Source of the DNA: Cacajao melanocephalus
Taxonomy: Eukaryota; Chordata; Mammalia; Primates; Pitheciidae
NCBI GenBank assembly: GCA_963573385.1
Contig: CAUYLG010059260.1
Coordinates: 1 to 64,000, forward strand
Length of the DNA stretch: 64,000 nucleotides
Reading direction: 5' to 3'
Part shown: piece by piece, positions 26,832 through 40,610 of the stretch
Position numbering within the stretch: the stretch's first letter is position 1
How the letters are laid out: each line of letters begins with the position of its first letter
The notes under the pieces: generated by a model
The model's database searches: none
Seen by the model: the letters and a program-made list of their open reading frames with translations, nothing else
What the model was told of the DNA's origin: nothing
Program-made: the position numbers and the translations under genes

Positions 26832-27850
26832 TGTCCTACGATGGGCTCTGCAGAGTTGCAGAGGAGCTGCTGGGGTGGATGCACTTGTGTTCAAACACCT
26901 GTTTGACTTTTCTGTGACTGCTGTGCAACTCCAAGACTGTACATATAAAATAAGAATTCACTCTCCTTTCATTCTTTTGTGGTATCAACCAGGTATAATC
27001 CAAGTATAATCTAATGTATTTACTGTATTATATAGTAAAACGTAATCCACTGTATATTTCCAGTGTAGTGAAATACACATGGAAAATTGAGAGCAACTGT
27101 CCATGTCTTTGGAGTATTGGTTCCTTTCACAGCTGTCATTAGAGGAGCCTCTGGTGCTGGCTGCCTGAAGTAGTCAGGCAGAGTGGAGAGAGAGTGGGAC
27201 ATTCTTATCTCACTGACTGTGATAGCCTCTGAACAGGAGGATAGTCACTGTGCAATCAGTCCCAGGAGCAGATGGGCCTTCTGGCATGTCCCCACTTGTT
27301 TGGCTGCCATAACTCCTTTGCAGAGTCCTCTTCTGACTGGAGCATCAATTGAGTCATCAGAGGAAACACCTCGGTCCCAGGAGAAATGGGCACTACTGAT
27401 GTGCTGGCTGCAGTTCTGAAGCCCTCGTGGGGCCTGCTGGGAGTGGAGAAGCAAATGAATCAGTTGCCTACTCCTGCCGTCTGGAGCTATCCTGATAAAT
27501 ACATCATCCCTGAGCACAGGAGAGCACAGGAGGCAGTCTGTGATTGAGACAGAGTGAGGTGCCAGCCTCTGAAGGCACAAAGGAGACTCTGAAGGCACAA
27601 AGGAGAGGCTATTTCAGTGAACTCTCCATGACTCTCAGAGATGATCTGGGCCATGAATTGTGCAGTATCCATGGTGTCCTCGTTACCCTTGTGCTGATTT
27701 TACAGCTGTTGTCCTAGAATGGGCTCTGGAGAGCTGCAGAGGGGCTGCCAGGCGGGTAGGTGAAAGGCCTTCCCAAGTGGAGGGTGGCATTCCAGACTTC
27801 AACTATCAGGGAACTGCTGCTATCTGACTTTTCTGTGGCCACCACGACAT
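26832..27850 (+). repeat. Unclassified block with diverged repeated ends
   Basis: About 130 bases at 26832-26960 resemble 27708-27850. Both carry TTGTCCTA-GATGGGCTCTG-AGAG-TGCAGAGG-GCTG and later TGACTTTTCTGTG. I do not recognise the family. Candidate explanations are an LTR-type repeat pair or a local duplication. The open frames inside are not convincing genes. Confidence 0.5.
27567..27606 (+). repeat. Perfect 20-bp tandem duplication
   Basis: The unit CTCTGAAGGCACAAAGGAGA occurs twice without gap or mismatch (27567-27586 and 27587-27606). Confidence 0.95.
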
Positions 27851-27964
27851 CTAAACTAAAGCTAAGAAAAAGTGTAAAACCACACCTGTGGCTGTTCTAC
27901 ATCATGCTTTTAAAAATGAGAGCCTTTCTGAAATTAAGACCCTGTCAGTTCATTACTTTCCTGT

Positions 27965-30030
27965 TTATAAATCCATGAGCATGGAATGCTTTTCTATTTG
28001 TTTGTGTCCTCTCTTATTTCCTTGAGCAGTGGTTTGTAGTTCTCCTAGAAGAGGTCCTTCATGTCCCTTGTAAGTTGTATTCCTAGGTATTTTATTCTTT
28101 GTAGCAATTGTGAATGGGAGTTCACTCATGATTTGGCTCTCTGTCTATTATTGGTTTATAGGAATGCTTCTGATTTTTGCACATTGATTTTGTATCCTGA
28201 GACTTGCTGAAGTTGCTTATCAGCTTAAGGAGATTTTGGGCTGAGACGATGGGGTTTTCTAAATATACAATCATGTCATCTGCAAACAGAGACAATTTGA
28301 CTTCCTCTCTTCCTATTTGAATACCTTTTATTTCTTTCTCTTGACTGATTGCCCTGGCCAGAAGTTCCAATACCATGTTGAAGAGGAGTGGTGAGAGAGT
28401 GCATCCTTGTCTTGTGCCGGTTTTCAAAGGGAATGCTTCCAGTTTTTGCCCATTCGGTATGATATTGGCTGTGGGTTTGTCATAAATAGCTCTTATTTTG
28501 AGATATGTTCCATCAATACCTAGTTTATTGAGAGTTTTTAGCATGAATGGGTGTTGAATTTTATCAAAGGCCTTTTCTGCGTCTATTGAGATAATCATGT
28601 GGTTTTTGTCATTGGTTTTGTTTATGCGATACAGTAAGTTTATTGATTTGCATATGTTGAACCAGCCTTGCATCCCAGGGATGAAGCCGACTTAATCATG
28701 GTAGATAAGTTTTCTGATGTGCTGCTGGATTTTGTTGGCCAGTGTTTTATCAAGGATTTTTGCATTGATGTTCATCAGGGATATTGGCCTGAAATTTTCT
28801 TTTTTAGTTGTGTCTTTGCCAGGTTTTGGTATCAGGATGATGTTGGCCTCATAAAATGAGTTAGGGAGGAGTCCCTCTTTTTCCATTGTTTGGAATAGTT
28901 TCGGAAGGAATGGTACTAGCTCCTCTTTGTACCTCTGGTAGAATTCAAATGTGAATCTATCTGGTCCTGGGCTTTTTTTGGTTGGTAGGCTATTAATTAC
29001 TATCTCAATTTTAGAACTTGTTATTGGTCTATTCAGGGATTTGACTTCTTCCTGGTTTAGGTGTATGCATCCAGGAATTTATCCATTTCTTCTAGATTTT
29101 CTAGTTTATTTGCATACAGATGTTTGTGGTATTCTCTGATGGTAGTTTATATTTCTGTGGGATCAGTGGTGATATCCCCTTTATCATTTTCATTGTGTCT
29201 ATTTGGTTCTTCTCTCTTTTCTTTATTACTCTGGCTAGAGTTCTATCTATTTTGTTAATCTTTTCAAAAAATCTGCTCCTGGATTCATTGATTTTTTTGA
29301 AGAGTTTTTGTGTCTCTATCTCCTTCAGTTTTACTCTGATCTTAGTTATTTCTTGTCTTCTGCTGGCTTTTGAATTTGTTTGCTCTTGCTTCTCTAGTTC
29401 TTTTAATTGTGATGTTAGGGTGTTGGTTTTAGATCTTTTCTACTTTCTCCTGTGGGCATTTAGTGCAATAAATTTCCCTCTAAACACTGTTTTGGCTGTG
29501 TCCCAGAGATTCTGGTACGTTGTATCTTTGTTCTCATTGGTTTCAAAGAACTTATTTATTTCTGCCTTAATTGTGTTATTTACCCAGTAGTCACTCAGGA
29601 GCAGGTTGCTCAGTTTCCATGTAGTTGTGTGGTTTTTGAGTGAGTTTCTTAATCCTGAGTTCTAATTTGATTGAATTGTGGTCTGAGAGACTGTCTGTCA
29701 TGATTTCTGTTCTTGTGCATTTGCTGAGGAGTGTTTTACTTCCAATTATGTGGTCAGTTGTAGAATAAGTGTGATGTGATGCTGAGAAGAATGCTGATTT
29801 GTGGTGGAGAGCTCTGTAGATGTCTACTTGGTCTGCTTGGTCCAGAGCTGAGTTCAAGTCCTGAATATCCTTGTTAATTTTCTGTCTCATTAATCTGTCT
29901 AATATTGACAGTGGGGTGTTAAAATCTCCTGCTATCATTGTGTGGGAGTCTAGGTCTCTTTGTAGGTCTCTAAGAACTTGCTTTACGAATCTGGGTGCTC
30001 CTGTATTAGATGCAAAGAATCCCAATGCAT
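27965..30030 (-). mobile_element. L1P ORF2 internal fragment, antisense, lacking its 3' end
   Basis: Read on the minus strand it covers the later part of the endonuclease domain and then the reverse transcriptase. The frame 30025-29591 retains GDFNTPLS and a TDSLSDH motif of the endonuclease. The frame 28673-28122 retains the RT block with [11 protein letters not shown]. The frame 28886-28692 carries [17 protein letters not shown]. These frames are separated by stops and shifts, so no ORF2 protein can be made. The element stops at about 27965 within ORF2, so it has neither the C-terminal part nor the 3' UTR and A tail. It starts at about 30030, lacking ORF1 and the 5' UTR. Confidence 0.92.
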
Positions 30031-30438
30031 CCTCTGTTTTTTATTCTCTCCTAACTCCTCTATCTTCCCATGTGTGTAAAAGGACTGCTTCCAGGCCCAG
30101 ATAGACCTGAATTGTGGAGGAAAGAACAAGGAGTCACTAGATTCTTGCTCTTTCTGGGAGATGTGAATTTCATTCTATATTTCCTTAGCTAGAGCAACTG
30201 TTTTCACAGCATCCCCTGTAGGCAGGCCACCTTGGACTGCTTCCCCTTCTTCCTCACTCTCTATTTTTCTCAAGAATGAGTCTATCTGATAGCAAATACA
30301 AGAGACAACACTCTTTTGTAGTTAGTAGGTAGGATTTGTGAATAAAACACAAACACAGGAATAAGCTCCACTGATTGTTTAAATCAAATAATTCCATGTT
30401 TTTGTCTTTTAGTGTGACTTTAACCCTCCCGCCCCCAA

Positions 30439-30741
30439 CCTCTATTTTTTTTTTTGAGACGGAGTTTCGCTCTTGTTACCCAGGCTGGAGTGCAATGGCG
30501 CAATCTCGGCTCACCGCAGCTTCCGCCTCCTGGGTTCAAGCAATTTTCCTGCCTCAGCCTCCTGAATAGCTGGGACTACAGGTGTGTGCCACCACGCCCG
30601 GATAATTTTTGTATTTTTGGTAGAGACGGGATTTCACCATGTTGACCAGGATGGTCTCAATCTCTTGACCTCCTGATCCACCTGCCTCAGCCTCCCAAAG
30701 TGCTGAGATTATAGGCGTGACCCACTGTGACCAGCCTCTAT
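30439..30741 (-). mobile_element. AluY/Sc-like element, antisense
   Basis: The body is about 30445-30734, with an opening T run, GACGGAGTTTCGCTCTTGTT and CTCTTGACCTCCTGATCCAC. Short matching flanks CCTCTAT occur at 30439-30445 and 30735-30741. It is the left arm of a close inverted Alu pair. Confidence 0.92.
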
Positions 30742-30810
30742 CAACTGGCATATTTTTTATTTGTTATAAGAAACCTAGAATTATTTTTATAATTTAAAAA
30801 TAGAGGTTGG

Positions 30811-31120
<310 letters not shown>

Positions 31121-32299
31121 CACATCTATAAAGTATTTTGGCACACCTTCTGTATGCACAGCTTTGTGCTGGGAGTTTGTGGTCTCTGCCTTTGAGAATA
31201 GACACATACACCCCAGGATATATTAATGGCACACAGCTATCTGTGTTCAGAGCCAGAAAACCAAACAACAGTGAGCTTATTGGAGTCAGCGCAGAGAGAG
31301 TTCCCTCCAGTTGGGGTGGGCTTTGTACCAGTCCTTGAAGCACGGGTCAGGGAGATGGGGGTGATGTTCTTGGGAAAGACCAGAAAGTGGAGAACTAAGT
31401 TATAGGCAGGGCACAAGGATGAGGAAATCTAACTGGACACCTATTCCTGGCAGTGATAATGGGAGGTGAGGCTGAAACGGTAGGGAGTGGTCTTGTTGGA
31501 GTGAATAGATCAGTGATACATTTGAGACTCCTATGTCTTGTTTTTAAGCAGTCTGGTCAGGTGAACTAGGGAAGGGCAGTGATGTCTGAATATATCTGCC
31601 TTGGTGACTTCCATTCTGAATTGATGAAAATTAATATTCATTTAAAGTGCATTGTTCCTGTACTATAAATAGATTTTACTTGCTTCCCTCAGTTTCTCTG
31701 AACCCTCAGGTGGAAAATTACAGCTTTGACTATGTCAGCTCTAGTTTGCCAAAGACTGTCTGAAAGGGATTTGACTGTAATTTTCTAAAAACTCCAAATA
31801 GTCAATCTTTTACTAGCTCCAGTGATTATAGTCTCTTAATTATACTAAAGCAGTTTGGTCATTGTATAATCCAGTTGACAGTTTTGCATAATAGAATATA
31901 TGAGCACTTCAGGTTGCTCTCAGAATGATTACTTATTTAAAAAGCAAAGGTAACCAGAATGACGTCAGGTCTAGAAACTAACTCTTCCTATAAGAAAGAA
32001 GGATTAATAAGTCTACAAAGGAAAGAGTCAGGGCATATTCTGCACCTCATTAGATCAAGGAATGCACTCATGGGGGAACCATATGTGCAACAGGTTACTT
32101 GATGGGTACCTTGAGAAGAGGATTCAAATATTGGAGGGATGATTGGATTCCAACCCTGAGATTTTGTTACTACAATTAAATGTGTCTTTAGAAGTTATAT
32201 TATTCAAAGCTCAGGATTCATCATCTTTATGAGTAAATATGATTGAATATCTAATCTCCTTCACTTACCTTTTGTTTAATCTTCCATCACTGTGAGACA

Positions 32300-32470
32300 G
32301 ATGAGAGTTTTGTTCCTGTCTTTCTGATGAGGAGATTAAGGCTTAGAAAGGTTAAGTAAACTTGCCTAAGGTTACACGTCTAGTGGCAGATCAGGGATCC
32401 AATTCCAAGTTCACCTAATATCAAGCTCCATCTTCTTAGCCTCTCTGCTATACCATATGCCCTATGCTGG
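32300..32470 (-). mobile_element. MIR SINE, antisense
   Basis: TGATGAGGAGATTAAGGCTT, GGTTAAGTAAACTTGCCTAA and GTTACACGTCTAGTGGCAGA match the MIR reverse complement. Confidence 0.75.
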
Positions 32471-33994
32471 GTGATGGGAATAGAGACACAGATCATGCCC
32501 TTGAGAGATTTATAATTTAGTGCCAGAGTATCAACTGGTCAAAGTGTCCTGATAAATTACTTAGTCCCACAGGATGAGACTTGCCTAACATCATGTAGCT
32601 GTTGACAGCTGAGATTGATCTCAAACTACCTATCCAGTATGATTCAAGAAGGTAGTCCTACTCGTACCCAAAAACCTTTTTCCATATACTTTCTCTAGCT
32701 ATTTATCACTAACACAGATTTCCCCAAAACAGACACTACCCATTCTCATTTATTTTTCACAGTTATAATTATGTTAACTTAGCATTACTGATGCTATTCT
32801 TTGCAGCATATATCTTGAATAATATCCATCTGCCCATGGCCATAATTAGCAGTTTTAAGGTTCTCAGATAAGTTTTTTTGTTGGTGATAATCTAATCATT
32901 CATATATTTTTCTAGTAGGTATTAGTTGATTCTTTGGGCAGCATGAATGCCCAGAAGGAACAGAAGGTTGAGACTCTGCTGAGTTGGTACAGATCGAGAT
33001 CGAGAGAGAGACTCCTGCTTGTCTGATTGAAATGAAGAGAGGGAGGAAAACATTCCCATCTGCCTTTTTAATGTCCCTGATCTTAGAGGAAGCACTCCAT
33101 CTCTTTCCCTGTGGTAGGAGGCTAGTACAGAAGAGTATGGGTTCCAGTCCTCCCCATGTGTTCCCTAGTCTCTGCAGGGCTCGGGAATGAGCTAGAGGCT
33201 TACATCTGGCATGCTCACACCCTTCCTGCCTGGAACCTCATGGGCTTCTAGTACCTTTTCTTCCTGGTTCCCCATTTCCCTTGCTATACTCCAGCCACTC
33301 TGTTCTCTGCTCTACTTTCCTTCTTGCCTCTCTTCCCTTCCCCGCTATGGGCTTCTCCCTTCATGTTTACTTTGGTATTTACTTTGATTTTGTGAATGCA
33401 AACTCTCTCCTGACTGAAGAGTGGTTCTTCAATGGTGAGCACCTTCCAAGGAAGGACCTGGGCACCTCATCTGGTAGGGATGGGAGGCTGATGGGGCCTG
33501 GGGAGGCATTGAGAAGTCTCTTGCCGGGAGATACTGAACCTCAGGGCTTTATTGATCTGCAGCAATTTTTAACATCTTTAATGTCCTCAATTCCTTTTTT
33601 ATTGTTATATTAACACATAATAAGATAGTGACCATCCAGGGTACCTTTTTTCTGACAGTCCCTATCCTTAGCATTTCCTTGATCTCTGCATGCTAATTCT
33701 GGTGCCTTGAATACTAGGCTAAAGGATAAAGAACTCATACATTATTACTGATGTGATGCTGTTGAAGGATTCATGTAATTGGAGTAAAGGTTTGAGGAAA
33801 TCTAGTGCCAGTTTGGGGCTGAGTTGGGGTGGGAGGAGACTGGAAGCCATAGGCAAGGTGTGTGGCCATAGAGCATGAACAAGGGTAATGGGGCAAGTGT
33901 AGGTTTGAGAGCTTTTTTGGGGGAAAAAATGGCTAAAAGTTATTTTCCATTTGTTATAGAAAATGAGGGAGGCATCACATGTGAATATGTAACT

Positions 33995-34185
33995 ATATTT
34001 TTCAAAGTGTCGTCCTTGGACCCCTACATTAAAATTATCTGGGCAGAGTGGAGGGCCCTTTAAAAACAGACCACCAAGCCCTGTTCTACATTTCTTGATT
34101 CAGAATTTGGGAATGAAGTGGAGTCTATAATATAAAAGGAACCCCAGATGATTCTTAAGCATTCTAAAGTTCGAAACTGCTGACA
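33995..34185 (+). mobile_element. MER5-like element, sense
   Basis: TTTTTCAAAGTGTCGTCCTT, AATTATCTGGGCAGAGTGG, TTGATTCAGAATTTGGGAAT and CCCCAGATGATTCTTAAGC follow the MER5A pattern. Confidence 0.6.
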
Positions 34186-35094
34186 AGAGTTTGAAGCCTT
34201 AGTGTTAAAAAGTACAGTGCCTCCAGAAACAGGCAGCAAGGCACCAGGCAGAGGAGGTTCTCTCATGGAGGTGGGAGGACCCAGCCTCCACTCTCCTGGG
34301 AGGGGATGGGTGCAGGCAGGCTGGGGCTGGAGGGGCCCAGGTTCGGGGCAGCTGAGACTTTGGGTCTCTGGACCCTCAGCTGGCTTCTACCCAACATCGA
34401 GTCTGCCAGGAGACAGGATTGCAGCTCTCAGAGGAAGCATAGTCTGTACATCTGCTAATGAGTTTCCACTGAGCCCTCTCAGAAAACTAATGGCTTCTCC
34501 TGCCATAGCAAGACATTTATTTTGATCATACTTGTTCCAAAGAGGGGACAGAAAATGAGTTGCTGGTAACTGGGCATTTCAAGTGATGCCTGTATGCTCT
34601 CCAGTTGCAACCAGTAGGGAGCTGGGTAGTCCAGACAGCCTAGGAGCTGCTCACCTTCAGACTAGTTCTTAGTGTGCTGTGTGAGGAGACAGAAATTATC
34701 ATGTGGTAGACTCTCCTGAGTGCTCTTCGCACTGTGTGTACTTGAACCTTTAACAGAATAAAATGTCTAGCAGATGCCTGATGGCTTATAAATGCTCCTT
34801 CATTTACCTCAGAAAAATGACTTTCTAAATGAGCAGGGAGCTAGGGGCTGAGAGGTAGGAATTAAGACAGGGGAATTCTTCAGTTTACTTAAATTATCAA
34901 GCATCATGTTGTTTTACCCCATGGATCAAATTATGACACAAGCTGAATAACATTTTTCAAATAAGATGACTTCTCAGAGAGAGCCAGCTGAGGGATCAGA
35001 GAGTTGGGAATCTGACTCCACATATGTTTGCAAAAAGTCTCCATTTCTTTTCATGATTCTTGTCCTTTTCACACAGGAAGTTTTCAAATTATGT

Positions 35095-35220
35095 TTGTTA
35101 TTCACTTACCCATTTATTCAGCAAATACCCTGAGAAGAACACAGCAGCAAATCAAATGAAACCCCTGTTCACATAGAGCTTATAGTCAGGGGGTGGAAAT
35201 AAAAACAACACCCAAACCAA
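35095..35220 (-). mobile_element. L2 3' end fragment, antisense
   Basis: CATTTATTCAGCAAATACCC followed by CCCCTGTTCACATAGAGCTT resembles the L2 terminus in reverse. It is diverged. Confidence 0.45.
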
Positions 35221-35317
35221 GCAAGTAAGCCATGTGTCATATGGTGATAGCTGGTGATGGTGATGGCTGGCGATAGTAGAGAGCTGAATGAATGAGCAGT
35301 GGGGCCTGTTTAATAAG

Positions 35318-35666
<349 letters not shown>

Positions 35667-35761
35667 TTAAGACCTGAGTGGTTTCCCATGAGCTCAGATT
35701 CCTTCATGGCCACTACACAGAGATTGTTTGTTAATAGATCTCTTGAAAGGGACATTTTCCA

Positions 35762-36050
35762 GCCAGGTGTGGTGGCTCACACCTGTAATCCTAGCACTTT
35801 GGGAGGTTGAGGCAGGTGGATCACCTGAGGTCAGGAGTTCAAGACCAGCCTGGCCAACATGGCAAAACCCCATCTCTACTAAAAATACAAAAAATTAACC
35901 AGGTGTGGTGGTGTGTGCCTGTAATCCCAGCTACTCAGGAGGCTGAGGCAGGAGAATTGCTTGAACCCGGGAGGTGGAGGCTTTGCTTAACCAAGATCAA
36001 GCCACTGCATTACAGCTTGGGCAACAGAGCAAGACTTCATCTAAAAAAAA
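35762..36050 (+). mobile_element. AluS-like element, sense
   Basis: GCCAGGTGTGGTGGCTCACA at the start, GATCACCTGAGGTCAGGAG in the left arm, and a short A tail at about 36042. The right arm is diverged near 35980-36010. It lies in the same orientation 130 bases after the preceding Alu. Confidence 0.93.
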
Positions 36051-37197
36051 ATTCCTTCTCCTTGGCAGTTAGACTGTCTCCTGTGCTGAAAGGCATTGCA
36101 TCTTGATTGAATGCTGGTTGGAATAAACACAATTAGATGAGGAAGAAAGGGGGTGATTAGGGAATTATGCATAATGGCTGTCAGGTTAACTTTCAAATCT
36201 TGTTCAGGATGTGAACGTCTCTTTTGGAAAAGACTGTTCTGGGAAAGGACTGCTTTCTGGTTGGAAAGTCAAGATGGAGAATGGAAGATCTTTACATGTT
36301 GTTTTAAGACTGCCTGCCTGCTGTAGTGGCAAGGAGCCTGGGCTCACCTGCACTGTTATCCCTAATGATGGCATGCCTGAATGGGATGGCAAGATTACTC
36401 TCAAGATAAGCAGGGCAGGGACCTCAGCCACATATGCACTTGGCAATTCATAGCTATGAACAGTCAATGTGTATCTTTTGAGTGTGAGATGCAGGCAAGG
36501 ATGCTGTGTGGTAGAGGAGAAAGAAGGGTAGGGTACAAATGGTGAAAAACCCATACTCTTTACCTTCCTCTAGGAACTAACTACCTGCCAAGTGGGGCAG
36601 TGGAGAGGGTGGAGATGCACAAAGAGAGAACTTTGAGTGCAGAGTGAGATAGAGGTACAGTGGGAGTGTAGAGCAGGAGTCCTTCATTCTAAAGTTCTGT
36701 GTTAGAGAGGTCAGTTTGAGTTCAGTTCAATTAAACATGTACTAAGCAACCACTCTGTATTGAGCACCACACTGCATCCTGGGAGTACAAAGAGGTTGGA
36801 GTCTACTGTGAGAGACAGGCCTGTGGGCAATAATTGTGGTTTGAACAGAATCAGAGAAGAGAAACACCCACTCCAGCCCAGATGGGTTATTAAGGAGTTG
36901 AGGCTTTACATAGCCAATGATTTTGAGGCAGAGCTTAAAGGATAAGTAGGAGGTAGCCTGGGAAGTGGGTACACGAAAGGAAAGGATATGGAAAGTGAAG
37001 GGAGAAATAGAGCAAAGCTTAGGAGATGAGAAGCAGTTTTTAGGGTGCTGTGGGGTGAGGCAGGAATTCATTTGAGGTGGGGTTAAGAGGGGGTAGGGCC
37101 AGGCATATGGGACTTTGTATGTCACGGTAAGGGGCTGCTCAAAAATTATACCATTTCAAGAATGCATGGGTTAATTTCACTTAAGTCTGAGGGTATG

Positions 37198-37610
37198 CCT
37201 TTATTTATCTATTTTTGTATAAATGTACGGGATCCAAGTATAGTTTTGTTATATACATAGATTGCATAGTGGTAAAGTCAAAGCTTTTATGATATCCATC
37301 ACCCGAATAACATATATTGTACTCATTAGGTAATTTCTCATCAACCAACCCCCTCCATTTCCAGTGTCCACTGTCTAGCACTCCACACTCTGCATCCATG
37401 TTTATACATTATTTACCTCCCACATGTAAGTGAGAACATGTTTTATTTGTCTTTCTGTGCTTGACTTTTTTACTTAAGATAATGGCCTCCAGTTCCATCC
37501 ATGTTGCTGCAAAAGACATGATTTCATTCTTTTTTATGACTGGATAGTATTCCATTGTAAATATATACCACATTTTCTTTATCCAGTCATCCATTGATGG
37601 ATGCTTAGTT
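37198..37610 (-). mobile_element. L1MA/L1PB-type 3' end, antisense
   Basis: CATGTAAGTGAGAACATG, GATAATGGCCTCCAGTTCC, GCTGCAAAAGACATGATTTC and GGATAGTATTCCATTGTAAA are the reverse complement of L1 late ORF2 and 3' UTR. Confidence 0.88.
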
Positions 37611-37879
37611 TGAAGTTATGTTTTTAAAGTGGATTTGATATTCCTAACTGGTTTATTATTGGGATTCAGCTTATTACTTCTTTGAAACTAAAGACACATG
37701 TTACCAGAAACTGATTGACAACTATTATTGAGTACTATTTCCCATTCAAATTTAGGGGCACAAATCACTGACATTTATGCCCTTGAGTATCCCTGTCCAT
37801 GCCCATACTCAAAACAAGAGCATGAACATGGAAAGGGAAAAAAGTCTTAAGGAAAAAAAAATATTATGTCTTTGCTACC

Positions 37880-38910
37880 CCTTCTAACTCCTTGACTCCT
37901 ATACCAGTGACTAGTTCTACCTTCCACTCAGTTGTTCGAGACGTTCCTCTGGGAGTCAGGCTTGCCACCCGCCTCTCCATCTCCCCCATAGCCAATGACC
38001 AAGTCTTGGCAATTCTTTCCCCCAACCTGTCTATCCGTATACACTGCCATTGGCCTTGCCTGAGTCACCATCACCTCTTGTCATAATTTCTGCCTCCCAT
38101 TTTCCCCTCTCTACTCTTGCCTTCCTCAGTTGATCCTCCACAAAGCAATCAGAGCCTTATTTATTTATTTATGACAAGGTCCCATTCTGTTGCCCAGGCT
38201 GGAATGGTGATATCATGGCTCACTTCAGCCTCAATCTCCTAGGCTCAGGGGATCCTCCCTCCTCAGCCTCCTGGGTAGCTGGGACTGCAGGTGTACACCA
38301 CTACAGCTGGCTAATTTTTTTGTATTTTTTTGTAGAGACAGGATTTTGCCATGTTGCTGAGGCTTGTCTCAAATTCCTGGGTTCAAGCAGTCTACCTGCC
38401 TCTGCCTTGCAGAGATGGGATTACAGGTGTGAACAACTGCACCTTGCCAGTCAGAGCAATAATTTTTAACCGAAAATGAAATAGTCTTTACCCTCCTTGC
38501 AACCCTTCAGTGGCTCTTAGGATGAACACTGGATTCTCCCATTCAGCACATAGGGTTCATCACAATCTGGTTCCTGCCTTTTCGGGGTCCCTTTTATACT
38601 TATCCCCTGTGCAGGCCATGCTGGTCTTTTAAATTCCTAATTTGGTTAAATCCTACTCTCTCTCAGATCTCAGCTAAACCTCACTTCTTCTAAGAAGCCT
38701 TCCGTGATTCTCCAGCGAAGATGCATTTGGCTGTTGACACTTTTCACCTTTGCAATGAATGATTGTGTGATTTAGTGTCTAGTGCTTGTTACCCCTATAA
38801 GACTGAGTTCCCAGCATCAGATCATGCCTGCCTTGTTTACTGCTGCACCCCTCTAGAGGTGCTATAGTGCCTGGCACTAGGACACAATAAGACTATCAAA
38901 TAAATATCTG
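37880..38910 (+). mobile_element. L2 fragment, sense, split by an AluJ
   Basis: The left part (37880-38156) includes TGATCCTCCACAAAGCAATC. The right part (38448-38910) includes CTTCAGTGGCTCTTAGGATG, TCTCAGCTAAACCTCACTTC and TGCCTGGCACTAGGACACAA. The order follows L2 ORF2 3' end to terminus. Confidence 0.75.
38157..38447 (-). mobile_element. AluJ-like element, antisense, inside the L2
   Basis: TTATTTATTTATTTATGACA start, GGCTCACTTCAGCCTCAATC, TTGCCATGTTGCTGAGGCTT and GTGAACAACTGCACC mark an old Alu. CAGAGC is present on both sides. Confidence 0.9.
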
Positions 38911-40569
38911 AATATGTGAATATTTATATACCCACATATGCTTCTCTGCTGCCTGAGGACCCCTCAGACAAAAACAAAAAGATAAAACCTCCCAAGTTGG
39001 AAATGTTCAAATACCAATTCAGAGCCATCAATAGGTATGAATGACTATCATCTTGTATACTCTGACTATGATTGATAATTGAGTATTTTAAATATGCCTT
39101 GTAGATGAGGATAAATCATTCACGAATAAGATTATAAAGAGTGCCTTGATGGGTACTTGTACTTAGGTAGGGTCCAGGATTTGGCTAGAAAGTCATTTTA
39201 TTCTTTAACCAGTGATGTTCAGATTCTGGGGCCTGGTTCATCTTAATGGAACTCACTAGAAACCAACAAATATCCAGAATTTCAAGCCATCCATACATTT
39301 ATAGTGTGTAACACAATTGTCAGGCACTGCTGGTGACTGCTCAGGAACACATTTCTCTGCTGTGCAGGATCTGCGTGTAAAGTCAGATTGTACTTCTGAG
39401 GTTGGAGGACGTGGAATCAGGGTCAAGACAGTATGTCGTCTAAACATTTGTATCACACAACAATGGCTCTAAGTGAACTGTCTGAAACAAAAGAGTCAGA
39501 AATTAGAATTTCTAACAATATTTCATATATTGACTATGTTTATCTAGCCTCGAGTACTTTTTCAGTCTGGATTACTAAAGTCATTTTGTTAATTTCCTAA
39601 AGTATTTGCTTTTTGATTTGTTAAATTGATTTCTGCATAGCTCCTGAACTTTTGTCTAGATTGCACATATTTTTCCTACAGCTTCAATTCTAATGGTAGA
39701 AATTGGACTAAATGATGATACTATAACATCATAGAGCAATCAAAGTTATGTTAAGATGAAGTAAAAGCCTCTCAAATATGAAAGAAATAGGTTTTTAAGT
39801 GATGAAGGCATAGCAAATTAAGTAAAACTAAGTACCACTAACTAAAAATATATTGACATTTTAAAGAAAGTGGAGTAACTTAAAAAGGAAACAAACTGAC
39901 TTTTAAAAAATGTTTAAAAGTTGCGAAATCGTTTTTGGGGAGTGCGAACACTGTATGCGGGTGAACTAGTAGATGAAAAATATTCCTCTTCAACCAATTT
40001 GCTTCAGAATAACCAATTTTCTTAAAGCTAGAGATAAAAAATGAAATAAAATAAACTCATGAAAACATTGCCAGACAAGCAGGTCATACTTAATTGCTCA
40101 AAACTAAATTAAAAAAAAAATGTAGTCTGAAAAACCTGTTATAAATTCCACTACATTCATAAATGACCACCGGTAGTTCTTTTATATGCTGAAAATTATC
40201 CTCAAACCTCAATTTGTTCTCAAAAGGGATTAATGAAAGTTTATGCATTAAAATTCTAAAACTTTACTATACTTGGCACATAATATATGGAAAACTTTGT
40301 GACTAGAAGTATTTACCTTTGACCTTGCATGCTGGAGCTCAGAACTCCTGTTACAGTACAGAATTGTGAGATCTAATTGTGGCAAGCCAAGTAAAAATAC
40401 ATTCTCCTGATTTTTTTGGTTGAAGTTTCGCTATAATACTAGAGAAACATAGGCTCTTCTAAGAGAGGAACATATAAAGTTCCGTTCAATGCCACCTCTT
40501 CAGTGTTTGCAAAAGGTAAAAATCCAGCACTACCACAATTCTTTTTAGGGTTGTACCTCCAGAATACTT

Positions 40570-40610
<41 letters not shown>

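Noticed and set aside
28122..28673. Reverse transcriptase frame with an intact FADD motif
   Set aside because: It is part of an L1 ORF2 that is broken by stops on both sides and lacks the 3' end, so it cannot be a functional gene.
29591..30025. Endonuclease-like 144-codon frame
   Set aside because: It is the same dead L1. The N-terminal part of the endonuclease domain is missing.
34250..34400. GC-richer patch considered as a promoter or CpG island
   Set aside because: It has very few CpG steps, no TATA or exon following, and it is short.
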